NCBI RefSeq assembly: GCF_014648135.1
Contig: NZ_BMQN01000003.1
Location: 248,001 to 312,000 of the forward strand
Reading direction: 5' to 3'
Origin: Deinococcus sedimenti
GTDB lineage: Bacteria; Deinococcota; Deinococci; Deinococcales; Deinococcaceae
DNA: 64,000 nt
The position numbers were made by a program, and so were the translations under genes. Shown piece by piece: positions 18,527 through 27,831 of the stretch. Numbering within the stretch: position 1 is the first letter of the stretch; every line of letters begins with the position of its first letter. The notes under the pieces are model-generated. The model was not told the origin of the DNA and did no database searches. It saw only the letters and a list, made by a program, of their open reading frames with translations.

Positions 18527-20244
18527 GGGTCACCCGGAAGCAGTACGCCGACCTGTACGGCCCCACGGTGGGTGACCGCGTGCGGCTGGGCGACACGGGG
18601 CTCCTGATCGAGGTCGAGCGGGACTTCACCACGTACGGCGAGGAGGTCAAGTTCGGCGGCGGGAAGGTCATCCGGGACGGGCTGGGCCAGAGCAGCACCG
18701 CCACCCGTTCTGATCCGAATGTGCCGGATCTGGTGATCACGAACGCGCTGATTCTGGATCACTGGGGCGTCGTGAAGGCGGACGTGGGCGTGAAGAACGG
18801 GCGGATCACGGCCATCGGCAAGGCCGGGAATCCCGGCACGCAGGATGGCGTCACGCCGGGCCTGACCATCGGGGCGAGTACCGAGATCGTCGCGGGCGAG
18901 GGGCACATCCTCACGGCGGGCGGGGTGGACACGCACATTCACTTCATCGCGCCGCAGCAGTGCTGGACGGCGCTGGAATCCGGTGTGACGACCATGATCG
19001 GCGGCGGCACCGGCCCCACGGCGGGCACGTCGGCGACGACCTGCACGCCGGGCGAGTGGCACATCCACCGCATGCTGGAATCCCTGGCGGGCCTGCCGCT
19101 GAACTTCGGGCTGCTCGGCAAGGGGAATGCCAGCACACAGCCGCCGCTGGCTGAGCAGATCCGCGCGGGGGCGCTGGGCCTGAAACTGCACGAGGACTGG
19201 GGCACCACGCCCGCCGCCATCCACGCCGCGCTGAGCGTCGCCGAGGACTTCGACATCCAGGTCGCGATCCACACCGACACGCTGAACGAGTCGGGGTTCG
19301 TCGAGGACTCCATCCGGGCGTTCGCGGGGCGCACCATCCACACCTTCCACACCGAGGGCGCCGGGGGCGGGCACGCGCCGGACATCATCAAGGTGGCGGG
19401 GCTGCCGAACGTCCTGCCGAGCAGCACCAACCCGACCATGCCGTTCACGGTGAACACCATCCACGAGCATCTGGACATGCTGATGGTCTGCCACCACCTC
19501 AGCCCGCGCATTCCCGAGGACGTCTCGTTTGCCGAGAGCCGCATCCGCCCCGAGACGATCGCCGCCGAGGACGTCCTGCACGACCTGGGCGTGTTCAGCA
19601 TGATGAGCAGCGACAGTCAGGCGATGGGCCGCGTGGGCGAGGTCATCACCCGCACGTGGCAGACGGCGCACAAGATGAAACTCCAGCGCGGCCCGCTGAA
19701 CATTCCCGGTCTGGGCGCCGACACCCGCGCGGACAACCTGCGCGCCCGGCGGTACGTCGCCAAGTACACCATCAACCCCGCCGTCGCCCACGGCATCGCG
19801 CACGAGGTCGGCAGCGTCGAGGTCGGGAAACTGGCCGATCTGGTGCTGTGGAAACCCGCCTTCTTCGGCGCGAAGACCGCGCTGGTCATCAAGGGTGGGT
19901 TCGTCGTCGCCGCGCAGATGGGCGACGCGAACGCCAGCATCCCCACGCCGCAACCCGTGTACCCCCGCCCGATGTTCGCCGCGCACGGCGCCGGACCGGA
20001 CACCACCTGCCTGCACTTCGTGTCGCAGGTCAGCCTTCAGGACGGCCACCTGCCGGACGTGGGCCGCCGCTACAGCGCCGTCTCACACACCCGCGACATC
20101 GGCAAGCGGGACATGATCCTCAACGCCGAGACGCCCGACATCCACGTCAACCCCGAAACGTACGAGGTGCGCGTGAACGGCGACCTCGTGACGTGCGAGC
20201 CGCTGGACGAACTCCCACTCGCCCAGCGGTACTTCCTGTTCTGA
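18523..20244 (+). CDS. ureC: Urease alpha (catalytic) subunit
   Basis: 573 aa, full length, GTG start. It hydrolyses urea to ammonia and carbamate at a binuclear nickel site. Visible active-site elements are the HxH pair in VDTHIHFI, the carbamylated lysine in [12 protein letters not shown], the His in [30 protein letters not shown], and the mobile flap [20 protein letters not shown] with its conserved Cys-His-His, followed by [13 protein letters not shown]. The C-terminal [12 protein letters not shown] is typical. It closes the first urease block; the nickel-insertion genes lie 6 kb downstream beyond an IS element and another operon. Confidence 0.98.
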   Translation: MRVTRKQYADLYGPTVGDRVRLGDTGLLIEVERDFTTYGEEVKFGGGKVIRDGLGQSSTATRSDPNVPDLVITNALILDHWGVVKADVGVKNGRITAIGKAGNPGTQDGVTPGLTIGASTEIVAGEGHILTAGGVDTHIHFIAPQQCWTALESGVTTMIGGGTGPTAGTSATTCTPGEWHIHRMLESLAGLPLNFGLLGKGNASTQPPLAEQIRAGALGLKLHEDWGTTPAAIHAALSVAEDFDIQVAIHTDTLNESGFVEDSIRAFAGRTIHTFHTEGAGGGHAPDIIKVAGLPNVLPSSTNPTMPFTVNTIHEHLDMLMVCHHLSPRIPEDVSFAESRIRPETIAAEDVLHDLGVFSMMSSDSQAMGRVGEVITRTWQTAHKMKLQRGPLNIPGLGADTRADNLRARRYVAKYTINPAVAHGIAHEVGSVEVGKLADLVLWKPAFFGAKTALVIKGGFVVAAQMGDANASIPTPQPVYPRPMFAAHGAGPDTTCLHFVSQVSLQDGHLPDVGRRYSAVSHTRDIGKRDMILNAETPDIHVNPETYEVRVNGDLVTCEPLDELPLAQRYFLF

Positions 20245-20256
20245 CAGCGGTTTTCA

Positions 20257-20285
20257 GGGAGACTGAGGGGTTTTCTCAGTCTCCC
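20257..20285 (+). terminator. Stem-loop after ureC
   Basis: GGGAGACTGAG and CTCAGTCTCCC form a perfect 11-bp stem around a 7-base loop, 12 bp after the ureC stop. It is followed by CGAAA rather than a T run, so it may act as a weak or Rho-assisted terminator or protect the mRNA 3' end. Confidence 0.6.
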
Positions 20286-20442
20286 CGAAACGAGCAGGGT
20301 GAATACCCGCCGACAATATTGATAACGGCACGGCTTAGAGTTGATGTGGCGATATTTGCCGAATGCTGGATGGACAACGATCCCTTTCGGACGATGCAAA
20401 CCTCGGCCGCTCTCAATAAGTCAGGCTTCTTCTTATAGGCGG

Positions 20443-21030
20443 CTATTTAAGGAGGCCCGCAAGACGTGCATCCTCTAAAATCCCGAGCGCACGCTTCTCC
20501 TCAAACTTATTCGAATAGTAGTGCTCCAGAGGTACCTGACCCATCGGGATTCGGGAAAGATTCATATTCGTCAGCGAAAAATTGCCACTGAAGCCACTGG
20601 CAGTCAAGAAAAACAAGAGTGGTCCTCCAGCTTTTTTGACCCCAATATAATCCCCAAGCTGGTACAGCGTCCGCTTTCCTTCCGCATCGTCCATAATTGC
20701 AGCTGGCTCTAGAAACTTCAGCTTGTCTCCTGGCCTAACTCGGTTCGGGAGGCGGTTTTTAAGGACTTTGGTCACAAAAATCTCTCGCTCCGCATAAGGC
20801 ATGCCTGACTCTTCTGTAGCTTTAAAAAAGCGTGCTTTTTCAAAGTCTCCCCTCAGGTTTCCGACGACAATGAGGGGAGACTCTTTCTCGGCTTCCTTGA
20901 AAGTCGGGTAAACGTCGAAGGAGCCTTCAATAGTTACAACCCTTTCAACGGCCGAGCTTCTCTTGCTGATCAGTGCAATAGAGAGTGCTCCAATTGCGGT
21001 TGCGGCTAGTGTAATCGCTAAAATTTTCAT
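20443..21030 (-). CDS. Hypothetical membrane-anchored protein of low GC
   Basis: 195 aa. Residues 1-20 (MKILAITLAATAIGALSIAL) form an N-terminal anchor or signal segment; the rest is soluble with VVTIEGSFDVYPTFKEAEKE, a REIFVTKVLKNRLPNRVRPGD stretch and a PLLFFLTASGFSG strand. I do not recognise the family. The start ATG at 21030 follows a GGGGG ribosome site and overlaps the TAA of an upstream gene fragment (TAATG), so it was the second gene of an operon now cut by an insertion element. Base composition is near 50% GC, far below its neighbours, which suggests recent acquisition. Confidence 0.7.
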   Translation of the reverse strand: MKILAITLAATAIGALSIALISKRSSAVERVVTIEGSFDVYPTFKEAEKESPLIVVGNLRGDFEKARFFKATEESGMPYAEREIFVTKVLKNRLPNRVRPGDKLKFLEPAAIMDDAEGKRTLYQLGDYIGVKKAGGPLLFFLTASGFSGNFSLTNMNLSRIPMGQVPLEHYYSNKFEEKRALGILEDARLAGLLK

Positions 21031-21146
21031 TACTGCCCCCATTTTTGCTTCAGCTCGCCCTTATCGAAGGCCTGTAGCACGTCGGAAAAACTATCGGCCG
21101 AGGGGTATGCATGTGACACCATGATGCTCGACTCTGTTGTCTCGTT
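21030..21146 (-). pseudogene. C-terminal fragment of an unknown gene cut by an insertion sequence
   Basis: The minus-strand frame from the IS boundary reads NETTESSIMVSHAYPSADS and ends ...DKGELKQKWGQ followed by TAA, which overlaps the next ATG. Thirty-nine codons without a start, matching the low GC of the downstream gene, mark this as the tail of an upstream operon partner lost to the insertion at 21146. Confidence 0.55.
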
Positions 21147-21303
21147 AAAGTGCGTCTGAAGACCGTCAGGGTGGATCTTTTGCCAGGCGACGCACCATCA
21201 GCCGAATCATGACTTCATAGACCAGGTTCTCCGCGGTGTCGATGAGCGCTTCGTCGTCCTTGGCCATCCTCCGCGACTTTCCCAACTAGGCGAAGGTTCG
21301 CTC
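21146..21303 (-). repeat. Inverted 158-bp copy of the IS right end
   Basis: The sequence starting TAAAGTGCGTCTGAAGACCG is an inverted near-identical copy (a handful of mismatches) of the right end of the IS element at 22242 going inward, including the tail of the transposase frame. It stops exactly where the left end of the complete element begins, so it is the stump of a second copy inserted in opposite orientation or a rearrangement product. Confidence 0.8.
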
Positions 21304-22242
21304 TAAAGTGCATCTGAAAAACGTGCTGGCGCAGGTTTTCTCAGAGGCATCGTGCGCGCACGGTAGAGGTCGGAGGTGGAGCGCTCATGACCCGAGCTGC
21401 GTATCCAAATGATTTCACCGACGCCGAGTGGAACGTAATTTTTCCTCTTCTGCCTCAAGCGTCATCCGTTGGTCGTCCACGGAAGTGGTCGCCGCGAGAG
21501 ATCCTGGACGGGATCTTTGACGTCCTGCGGGACGGAATTGCGTGGCGGGCGATGCCGCACGATTTACCCCCTGGCAGACGATTGATCACGATCACCGTCT
21601 ATGGCGACTGCGGGGCGTCTGGGAGGCACTTCATATGGTCCTTCGGGAGTTAGTCCGCCAGCGTGAGTGTCGCGCAGCGACCCCCAGTGCCGCGATCATC
21701 GACAGCCAATCGGTGAAAACGACCGAAGCCGGTGGCCCTCGCGGCTGAAAGAAAGTCAGTGGTCGTAAACGTCACCTGCTCGTCGACACCCTGGGACTCA
21801 TCATGGCGATCAAGGTACACGAGGCTGATATCCAGGACCGCACCAGTGCGGTCCTCCTGCTGCGCGACCTGCCCAATGTTGTCCCACGCATGGGGCATAT
21901 GTGGGCGGATACTGGGTACACCGGCAAGCTGGCGAGCGACATCAAGACCCATCTGGGCTGGACGATGGAGATCGTCAAACGTCCCTGGTCCGGATGGCAG
22001 TGGACCTGAGCGCCAAAGGACGCACCTCCACGCGTCGTGGAGGTGCCAAAAGGGTTTGTGGTGCTGAAGCGCCGTTGGGTGGTGGAGCGAACTTTCGCTT
22101 GGTTGGGAAAGTCGTGCAGGATGGCCAAGGACCACGAAGCGCTCATCGACACCGCGGAGAACCTGGTCTATGAAGTCATGATTCGTCTGATGGTGCGTCG
22201 CCTGGCAAAAGATCCACCCTGACGGTCTTCAGACGCACTTTA
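21304..22242 (+). mobile_element. IS5-family insertion sequence, decayed
   Basis: About 939 bp bounded by imperfect terminal inverted repeats: left TAAAGTGCATCTGAAAAACG, right (reversed) TAAAGTGCGTCTGAAGACCG. It contains one transposase gene broken by several mutations. The right end abuts a family-1 intergenic repeat at 22242, and the TNA-like bases at both junctions fit the short target sites used by this family. The element cannot move by itself. Confidence 0.85.
21387..22222 (+). pseudogene. IS5-type transposase, frameshifted
   Basis: The start MTRAAYPNDFTDAEWNVIFP and the segment WRAMPHDLPP are the DUF4096 head of IS5 (IS427/IS1031-like) transposases. At about 21570 the frame shifts and continues as PWQTIDHDHRLWRLRGVWEA and IIDSQSVKTTEAGGPRG (first DDE aspartate in IIDSQS). 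A TGA at 21746 interrupts the motif that normally reads RGYDxGKKVSGRKRH, four residues being lost, then DTGYTGKLASD carries the second aspartate. Another shift near 22010 leads to [23 protein letters not shown] with the third acidic residue. At least two frameshifts and one stop make it inactive. Confidence 0.88.
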
Positions 22243-22303
22243 GCGGTTGGAAGTGAAGTTATAGGGCGTGCCCTTGGCCCCTCAATGGAACTGGAAACCG
22301 CTG
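22242..22303. repeat. Family-1 small noncoding repeat
   Basis: GCGGTTGGAAGTGAAGTT, then GGGCGTGCCCTTGGCCCCTC and GGAACTGGAAACCGCTGT. The outer arms GCGGTT/AACCGC pair and the inner GGGC/GCCC segments form a long hairpin. The left side is cut by the IS end, so the element probably inserted at its edge. Confidence 0.8.
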
Positions 22304-22315
22304 TGACCGGACCAC

Positions 22316-22357
22316 GACCGGCGCCCTGGGGTATGCCTGACCCCCAGGGCGCCGGTC
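22316..22357. terminator. Strong GC-rich hairpin downstream of the molybdenum hydroxylase operon
   Basis: GACCGGCGCCCTGGGG and CCCCAGGGCGCCGGTC form a 16-bp perfect stem around an 8-10 base loop. It lies 17 bp after the stop of the minus-strand operon (22374) and directly after the repeat, and probably ends transcription from the right. There is no T run. Confidence 0.65.
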
Positions 22358-22373
22358 ACAGGCGTCAGCCCGG

Positions 22374-24593
22374 TCAGGTGACCGGCTGGTCGTCCCACCC
22401 GGCGAGAACCCTGTCCAGGGTGATGGGGAAGTCGCGCACGCGGACGCCGCTGGCGTTGTACACGGCGTTCGCGACCGCCGCGCCGACGCCGCTGATGCCC
22501 AGTTCCCCGACGCCCTTGGCGCGCAGCGGGCTGGACTGGTCGTCGAGTTCATCCAGGAAGATCACGTCGAGATCCGGGATGTCCGCGTGGACGGGCACGT
22601 GGTACTCGCCCAGGTCGTGGTTGACGAACAGGCCGAGTTCGTGGTCGACGTGCAGGGCCTCCATCAGGGCGCTGCCGATGCCCATGGTCATGCCGCCCAG
22701 GCACTGGCTACGGGCCGTGACGGGGTTCAGGATGCGTCCGGCGGCGACGACGCTCAGGGCGCGGCGCACGCGGATCTCACCGGTGTGGGCGTTCACGCCG
22801 ACCTCCACGAAGTGCGCGCCGAAGCCCGCCTGCATGAACTGCTTGGTCAGGTCCCCGAAGGTGATGCGCGCGGTGGCCTCCACGCCGCTCTTCCCGGCCA
22901 GGTCACTCAGGTCGGTGCAGTCGGCGCCCTCCCAGACCTTCCCGCCGCGGAAGACGGCACTGGCGGGCGAGTACCCGGCCTGTTGCGCCAGGGTGCGGCG
23001 CAACTCGTCGCAGGCGGCGTACACGCCGGCGGAACTGCTGTTCGCGCCCCAGGAACCGCCGGACCCGCTGGCCTTGGGGAAGTCCGAGTCGCCGAGTTTC
23101 ACCTCGACCTGCGGGACGTCTAGGCCGAGCATCTCCGCGGCGACCTGCGCCAGGACCGTGTAGCTGCCGGTGCCGATGTCGGTCATCTGTGTTTCCACGG
23201 TCAGGGTCCCGCCGGGGTTCAGGCGGACGGTCGCGCCGGACGGCTGCACGAGGTTGGTGCGGAACGCGGACGCCACGCCGTAGCCCACGTACCACTCGCC
23301 ATCCTGCCGTTCGCGGGGCGCGCGGGGCCGGTCGTCCCAGCCGAACGCCTTCGCGCCGGTGCGTAGCGCGGCTGCCAGGCGGCGGGACGAGAAGGGCCGC
23401 TTCGGACCTTTTTCGGGGTCGAACTGCACGTCGTTGCGCAGGCGCAGTTCGACCGGGTCGAGGCCCAGCTGCTCGGCGAGTTCGTCCATGGCGCCCTCGA
23501 TGGCGAGCATGCCGACCGCCTCGCCGGGGGCGCGCATGCTCGCGCCGGGCGGCAGGTCCAGTTCGCTCTGGCGGGTGCGGATCAGGCGGTGCTCGCCGCC
23601 GTACAGGTACTTGGTCTGCTCGCCGGCGGGTTCGCTGTCCCCGCCGGGCAGGTTCCCGGTCCAGGTGTCGTGCCCGACGGCGTGCAGGACGCCGTCCTCG
23701 TCCGCGCCGAGGCGGACGCGCTGGATGGTCGCGGCGCGGTGGGAGGTGTTGTTGAAGATCAGGGGCCGCTGCAGGGTCGTCTTGACGGGGCGGCCCAGCA
23801 GGCGCGCGGCGGCGGCGGAGAGCACCGCGTCGGAGAAGAACAGCAGTTTCGTGCCGAAGCCCCCGCCGATGTACGCCGCGACGACCCGCACGTCCTTCTG
23901 CGGGAGGTTCAGGGTCAGCGCCAGGCCGCGCCGGACCCAGTGCACCACCTGATGCGCGGTGTGAACGGTCAGCTGGTCGCCGTCCCAGTGGGCGATGGTG
24001 GCGTGCGGTTCCATGGGTGCCTGCGACTGGTCGGGGGTGATGTAGGTCAGGTCGACGCGCACCGCCGATTTTTTGAAGGCCGGTTCGAAGTCACCGACGA
24101 CGCTGTCCACGGCGTCCTTGGGTTCCTTGCCCTGCTCGGTGGTGTCGGCCAGGGTGAACTGGCCGGGCATGCGGTCGTACTCGATCTCGATGAGGTGCGC
24201 GGCGGCGCGGGCCTGCTCGAAGGTCTCGGCCACGACGAACGCGACGGCCTGATGGTAGTGGCGGATCTCGGGTCCGCTGAGTTGCGGGGACGCCTCGGTC
24301 TGCTGCGGGACGGGCGTGTCGCTCTTCGCCTGGGTCGGCATGTTCTCGTGCGTCAGGACCAGCAGGACGCCGGGGGCCGCCTCGGCCGCGCGCGTGTCGA
24401 TGCGCGTGACCCGGCCGTGGGCGATCTGCGAGCCGAGCACGAAGCCGTACGTGGGCGCCTCGGGCAGCTGGTACTCGTAGGCGTACGTGGCCTGCCCGGT
24501 GACTTTCAGTGGGCCCTCGATGCGGGTGTAGGGCCGGGTGACGACGCGCTCCTGATCAATGGGGTTGGGGGGGGACGCCTGCTCGAACTTCAT
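22374..24593 (-). CDS. Xanthine dehydrogenase-family molybdopterin-binding subunit (PaoC-like)
   Basis: 739 aa large subunit of a molybdenum hydroxylase; oxidises an aldehyde or N-heterocycle at a molybdopterin cytosine dinucleotide centre. Visible family segments are [17 protein letters not shown] at the start, [124 protein letters not shown], and near the C-terminus [22 protein letters not shown], which carries the catalytic Glu of GVGE. It starts in ATGA overlap with the FAD subunit. The order iron-sulfur, FAD, Mo subunit and the short length match PaoABC/YagTSR better than three-domain xanthine dehydrogenases. Confidence 0.92.
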   Translation of the reverse strand: MKFEQASPPNPIDQERVVTRPYTRIEGPLKVTGQATYAYEYQLPEAPTYGFVLGSQIAHGRVTRIDTRAAEAAPGVLLVLTHENMPTQAKSDTPVPQQTEASPQLSGPEIRHYHQAVAFVVAETFEQARAAAHLIEIEYDRMPGQFTLADTTEQGKEPKDAVDSVVGDFEPAFKKSAVRVDLTYITPDQSQAPMEPHATIAHWDGDQLTVHTAHQVVHWVRRGLALTLNLPQKDVRVVAAYIGGGFGTKLLFFSDAVLSAAAARLLGRPVKTTLQRPLIFNNTSHRAATIQRVRLGADEDGVLHAVGHDTWTGNLPGGDSEPAGEQTKYLYGGEHRLIRTRQSELDLPPGASMRAPGEAVGMLAIEGAMDELAEQLGLDPVELRLRNDVQFDPEKGPKRPFSSRRLAAALRTGAKAFGWDDRPRAPRERQDGEWYVGYGVASAFRTNLVQPSGATVRLNPGGTLTVETQMTDIGTGSYTVLAQVAAEMLGLDVPQVEVKLGDSDFPKASGSGGSWGANSSSAGVYAACDELRRTLAQQAGYSPASAVFRGGKVWEGADCTDLSDLAGKSGVEATARITFGDLTKQFMQAGFGAHFVEVGVNAHTGEIRVRRALSVVAAGRILNPVTARSQCLGGMTMGIGSALMEALHVDHELGLFVNHDLGEYHVPVHADIPDLDVIFLDELDDQSSPLRAKGVGELGISGVGAAVANAVYNASGVRVRDFPITLDRVLAGWDDQPVT

Positions 24594-25561
24594 GCCTGTT
24601 CCTCCTGGGCCGCCTGGGCCAGCACGGCCCGGACGGTGCGGCGCAGCAGCGGCACCTTGAAGGCGTTCTGCTCGGTGGGGCGCGCGCCCTCGAACGCCCG
24701 GTCGATCAGCGTGTCGGCGCGCGCCTCACCGCTGGCCTGCGCGGCGGCGCGCTCGGCGTCCCGGACGCGCCAGGGGCGCGGCGCGACCCCGCCGAACGCC
24801 ACGCGGACGTCCGGGCCGTTCACGATGGCCGCGACCGACACCAGCGCGAACGCGTACGACGCGCGGTCCCTGACCTTGCGGTACACGTGCGTGCCGCCGA
24901 CCGGGGGGGGCAGGGTCACGCCGGTGATGAGTTCACCGGGTTCCAGCGTGGTCTCGAGGTGCGGGGTGTCCTCCGGCAGGCGGTAGAACTCGTCGAGCGT
25001 CAGGGCGCGGGGCGTGCCGTCGGGTTTCAGGGTGTTCACGGTGGCGTCCAGCACGCGCAGCGCGACCGCCATGTCCGACGGGTGCTGGGCGATGCAGGCG
25101 TCGCTGGTGCCGACCACGGCCAGGGTCCGGCTCAGGCCGCGCAGGGCCGCGCAGCCGCTGCCGGGGTCGCGTTTGTTGCACGGGAGGTTGGTGTCGTAGA
25201 AGTACGGGCAGCGGGCGCGCTGCAGCAGGTTGCCGCCGGTGGTGGCCTTGTTGCGGATCTGCCCGGACGCGCCGGCCACGATGGCGCGCGTGAGGACGGC
25301 GTAGTCGGCCTTCACGCGCGGGTGCGCGGCGAGGTCGGTGTTCGTCACGAGCGCCCCGACGTGCAGGCCGCCGTCCGGGGTGTCCGTCACGGCGCGCAGG
25401 TCGAGCGGCCCGAGGTCGATCAGGCGGCTGGGCTGCTCGATGTCGAGTTTCATCAGGTCCAGCAGGTTGGTGCCGCCCGCGATGAACTTGGTGCCGGGCG
25501 CCTCGGCGGCCTGCGCGGCGGCCTGCGGCGTCTCGGCGCGGGCGTACGAGAAGGCCCTCAC
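24590..25561 (-). CDS. FAD-binding subunit of molybdenum hydroxylase with extra cluster motif (PaoB-like)
   Basis: 323 aa. The FAD loops [20 protein letters not shown] and [13 protein letters not shown] near residue 75 are those of the CO dehydrogenase medium subunit family. The insert [21 protein letters not shown] between FAD half-domains matches the four-cysteine loop that binds an additional [4Fe-4S] cluster in E. coli PaoB (C-x(6-7)-C-x(7)-C pattern, fourth Cys further on in [14 protein letters not shown]). The C-terminus has the CODH C-domain ([19 protein letters not shown]). It passes electrons between the iron-sulfur and molybdenum parts. Overlaps both neighbours by four bases. Confidence 0.9.
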   Translation of the reverse strand: MRAFSYARAETPQAAAQAAEAPGTKFIAGGTNLLDLMKLDIEQPSRLIDLGPLDLRAVTDTPDGGLHVGALVTNTDLAAHPRVKADYAVLTRAIVAGASGQIRNKATTGGNLLQRARCPYFYDTNLPCNKRDPGSGCAALRGLSRTLAVVGTSDACIAQHPSDMAVALRVLDATVNTLKPDGTPRALTLDEFYRLPEDTPHLETTLEPGELITGVTLPPPVGGTHVYRKVRDRASYAFALVSVAAIVNGPDVRVAFGGVAPRPWRVRDAERAAAQASGEARADTLIDRAFEGARPTEQNAFKVPLLRRTVRAVLAQAAQEEQA

Positions 25562-26088
25562 GCGCCCTCTCCGGCGTGCACGTCCATGACGGCCGCGATG
25601 ATGTTCGGGTACGCGGCGCAGCGGCAGATGTTGCCGCTCAGGCGCTCACGCAGCTCCTCGGCGCTGAAGGTCACGTCGTCCAGGTGCGCGGTGACGTGGC
25701 TGGGGACGCCGCGTGCGATCTCGTCCAGCGTCCCGACCGACGAGCACAGCTGCCCGGGCGTGCAGTACCCGCACTGGTAGCCGTCGTGGCGGATGAAGGC
25801 GTCCTGCAGCGGGTGCAGCTGTTCCGGCGTGCCCAGCCCCTCGACGGTGGTGACGGCCTGACCGTCGTGCATGACCGCCAGCGTCAGGCAGCTGAGGACG
25901 CGCTGCCCGTCGAGCAGGACGGTGCACGCGCCGCACTGACCGTGATCGCAGCCCTTCTTGGTGCCGGTCAGGTGCAGCGTCTCGCGCAGCGCGTCGAGCA
26001 GGGTGACGCGCGGGTCGACGGTCAGGGTGTGCGCCGCGCCGTTCACGGTGAGGGTGACGGGCAGGCGCGCGGGGACAGCTTCGGACAT
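25558..26088 (-). CDS. 2Fe-2S subunit of molybdenum hydroxylase (PaoA-like)
   Basis: 176 aa with the two 2Fe-2S motifs of the family: plant-type [22 protein letters not shown] in the N-terminal half and [12 protein letters not shown] plus [12 protein letters not shown] in the C-terminal four-helix domain. I chose the ATG at 26088, eight bases after GGAGGT. PaoA of E. coli has a Tat signal; here the 10-15 residues before LPVTLTVNG carry no twin-arginine, so this enzyme is probably cytoplasmic. First gene of the operon, divergent from hypA. Confidence 0.92.
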   Translation of the reverse strand: MSEAVPARLPVTLTVNGAAHTLTVDPRVTLLDALRETLHLTGTKKGCDHGQCGACTVLLDGQRVLSCLTLAVMHDGQAVTTVEGLGTPEQLHPLQDAFIRHDGYQCGYCTPGQLCSSVGTLDEIARGVPSHVTAHLDDVTFSAEELRERLSGNICRCAAYPNIIAAVMDVHAGEGA

Positions 26089-26146
26089 CGGAACCTCCGG
26101 GAGTTGGGAATCGGGCAGGGTGGGCGGCCCGCCGGGCCGGTGCACC

Positions 26147-26156
26147 TGTGTACACA
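26147..26156. promoter_or_regulatory. Palindrome in the divergent region between the Mo hydroxylase operon and hypA
   Basis: TGTGTACACA is a perfect 10-bp palindrome near the middle of the 170-bp gap between the two divergent starts at 26088 and 26259. A regulator could act on both operons from here. Nothing else in the gap is recognisable. Confidence 0.35.
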
Positions 26157-26258
26157 CGGTCCGGGGGTGCGCCTGCAGCGGCAGGCTACCCTGGGCCATG
26201 CTTCACACGATCGCGTACTGGTCGGGCGGCCACCTGCCAATCAGGTCAAGTCGACTTC

Positions 26259-26714
26259 ATGCATGAGGCGTCGGTGGCGCTCGCGCTGGTGGACGTGGCG
26301 ACCGAGGCCCTGCACGAGCACGGCGGCGCGCGCGTCACGGCGCTGACGGTGCGGGTGGGCGCGTGGTCGAGCGTGGTCCCGGAGGCTCTCATGGCGGCCT
26401 TCCCTGCCTGCGCGGCCGGTACGCCGCTGCAGGGCGCCCGCCTGACGGTGGTGCGGGTGCCGGGCGTGGGCGACTGCCCCGCGCACGGACCGGTGGAACT
26501 CGACCTGACGCGCGGGCTGCGCTGCCCGTCGTGCGGCGCGGCCGTCCCGGCACTGGTGCAGGGCGACGAACTGGAACTCGACGAACTGGAACTCGGTGAC
26601 CCCGAACTTGGTGAACTGGCACTCGGCCGACAGGGGCGGCCCGAACCCGACCCGGCCGGACCTGAACGGACCGCGCTGCCGGACTCCGAAACTCCGGGAC
26701 AGGAGGACGTATGA
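26259..26714 (+). CDS. hypA: HypA-type nickel metallochaperone, variant zinc site and acidic tail
   Basis: 151 aa. It starts MHEASVALALVDVATEAL; Met1-His2-Glu3 is the nickel-binding N-terminus of HypA. The zinc domain is unusual: the second pair is normal (C89-P-S-C92) but the first is C73-P-A-H76, so one cysteine is replaced by histidine. After about residue 100 comes a repetitive acidic extension (GDELELDELELGDPELGELA) absent from ordinary HypA of about 115 aa. It is followed by hypB with ATGA overlap. In Helicobacter, HypA and HypB also supply nickel to urease, and here, with no hydrogenase in view and urease genes directly downstream, that role is likely. Confidence 0.85.
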   Translation: MHEASVALALVDVATEALHEHGGARVTALTVRVGAWSSVVPEALMAAFPACAAGTPLQGARLTVVRVPGVGDCPAHGPVELDLTRGLRCPSCGAAVPALVQGDELELDELELGDPELGELALGRQGRPEPDPAGPERTALPDSETPGQEDV

Positions 26715-27367
26715 CCACACCCCGCATCGTGACCGTGCGGCAGCACATCCTGAAATCGAACGATCACACCGCCGCGCAGAACCGCTCCGCGTTCGCGGCG
26801 GCCGGCGTGCGGGCCATCAACCTGGCGAGCAGTCCGGGCGCCGGGAAGACCGCGCTGCTGGAACGGACCCTGCGCGACCTGTCCGCCCACCTGCGCATGG
26901 CGGTCGCGGTGGGAGACCTGGCGACCGAGAACGACGCGGCGCGGCTGCGCCAGCAGGGCGCGCAGGCCGAGCAGATCGTGACGGGCACCGTGTGCCACCT
27001 GGACGCGGCCATGGTGCAGGCGGTGCTGCCCCGCTTCGACCTGCGGGACCTGGACGTGCTGTTTCTCGAGAACGTCGGGAATCTGGTGTGCCCCAGCTCG
27101 TACGATCTGGGCGAGGCGGCCCGCGCGGTGCTGATCAGCACGACCGAGGGGGAGGACAAGCCGCTCAAGTACCCGACGATGTTCAACACGGCGGACGTGG
27201 TGGTAATCACGAAGATGGACCTGGCGGACGCGGTGGGGTTCGACCGGGACCTGTGCCGGGAGGCCATCGACCGCGCGCGGCCCGGCGTGCCGGTGATCGA
27301 ACTCAGCAGCCGCAGCGGCGCGGGCCTGGACGCGTGGTTCGCATTCGTGCGGGGCGAGCCGACGTGA
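26711..27367 (+). CDS. hypB: HypB-type nickel GTPase
   Basis: 218 aa SIMIBI GTPase. The P-loop is NLASSPGAGKTALLERTLRDL at about residues 36-56; the metal-site region has GTVCHLDAAMVQAVLPRFDL with the conserved C-H pair; the switch and base motifs are LFLENVGNLVCPSSYDLGE and VVITKMDLA (NKxD-type, here TKMD). The N-terminal histidine-rich or CxxCGC nickel store of other HypBs is missing. It should dimerise with GTP and pass nickel to HypA or UreE. Its TGA overlaps the ureE GTG. Confidence 0.93.
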   Translation: MTTPRIVTVRQHILKSNDHTAAQNRSAFAAAGVRAINLASSPGAGKTALLERTLRDLSAHLRMAVAVGDLATENDAARLRQQGAQAEQIVTGTVCHLDAAMVQAVLPRFDLRDLDVLFLENVGNLVCPSSYDLGEAARAVLISTTEGEDKPLKYPTMFNTADVVVITKMDLADAVGFDRDLCREAIDRARPGVPVIELSSRSGAGLDAWFAFVRGEPT

Positions 27368-27831
27368 CCCGCCTGACCGGGCTGCGCCGCCCGCTGCTGC
27401 CCGCAGCCACCGCACCCGGCGGCCCCGGCAGCGCGGCCGTGCCAGTGCCGGTGCCGGTGCCGATGACGGCCGTGGATCGCCGCCGGGTGCGCCGCCGCCT
27501 GACGGCGCCCGACGGCGTGGAATTGCGCCTGGCCTACCCGACCGGCACGGTCCTGACGCCGGGCACGTGCCTGCACGAGCAGGCGGGCGTGCAGTACGTG
27601 GTGGTGGCCGCCCCGGAGGACGTCGCGGTGATTCACCCCCGGACCCTGGCGGAGGCGGCGGCACTGGGCCACGCGGTCGGGAATCTGCACCGGGACCTCG
27701 TGACGGACGGCCCGGCATTCCTGGCGCTGTGGGACGCGCCGCTGGAACTGCTGCTCACGCGGCTGGGCGTGCCGTTCGCGCGGGACTTCCGCGCCTTTCA
27801 CGGCCGTCCCAGCTGGGAGCACGCGGGATGA
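27364..27831 (+). CDS. ureE: Urease nickel metallochaperone
   Basis: 155 aa. The core RRRLTAPDGVELRLAYPTGTVLTPGTCLH and the C-terminal GHAVGNLHRDLVTDGPAF...DAPLELLLTRLG are the UreE peptide-binding and metal-binding domains; GNLHR carries the conserved interface histidine that binds nickel in the dimer. The C-terminus is not histidine-rich, as in H. pylori UreE. The first 30 residues are a proline-rich leader; translation may instead start at an internal ATG (about residue 34, MTAVDRRR). GTG start overlaps hypB, TGA overlaps ureF. Confidence 0.9.
   Translation: MTRLTGLRRPLLPAATAPGGPGSAAVPVPVPVPMTAVDRRRVRRRLTAPDGVELRLAYPTGTVLTPGTCLHEQAGVQYVVVAAPEDVAVIHPRTLAEAAALGHAVGNLHRDLVTDGPAFLALWDAPLELLLTRLGVPFARDFRAFHGRPSWEHAG

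Noticed and set aside
20286..20442. Plus-strand frame ending in SAALNKSGFFL after ureC
   Set aside because: Only about 30 residues without start or recognisable family; could be chance in a low-GC patch.
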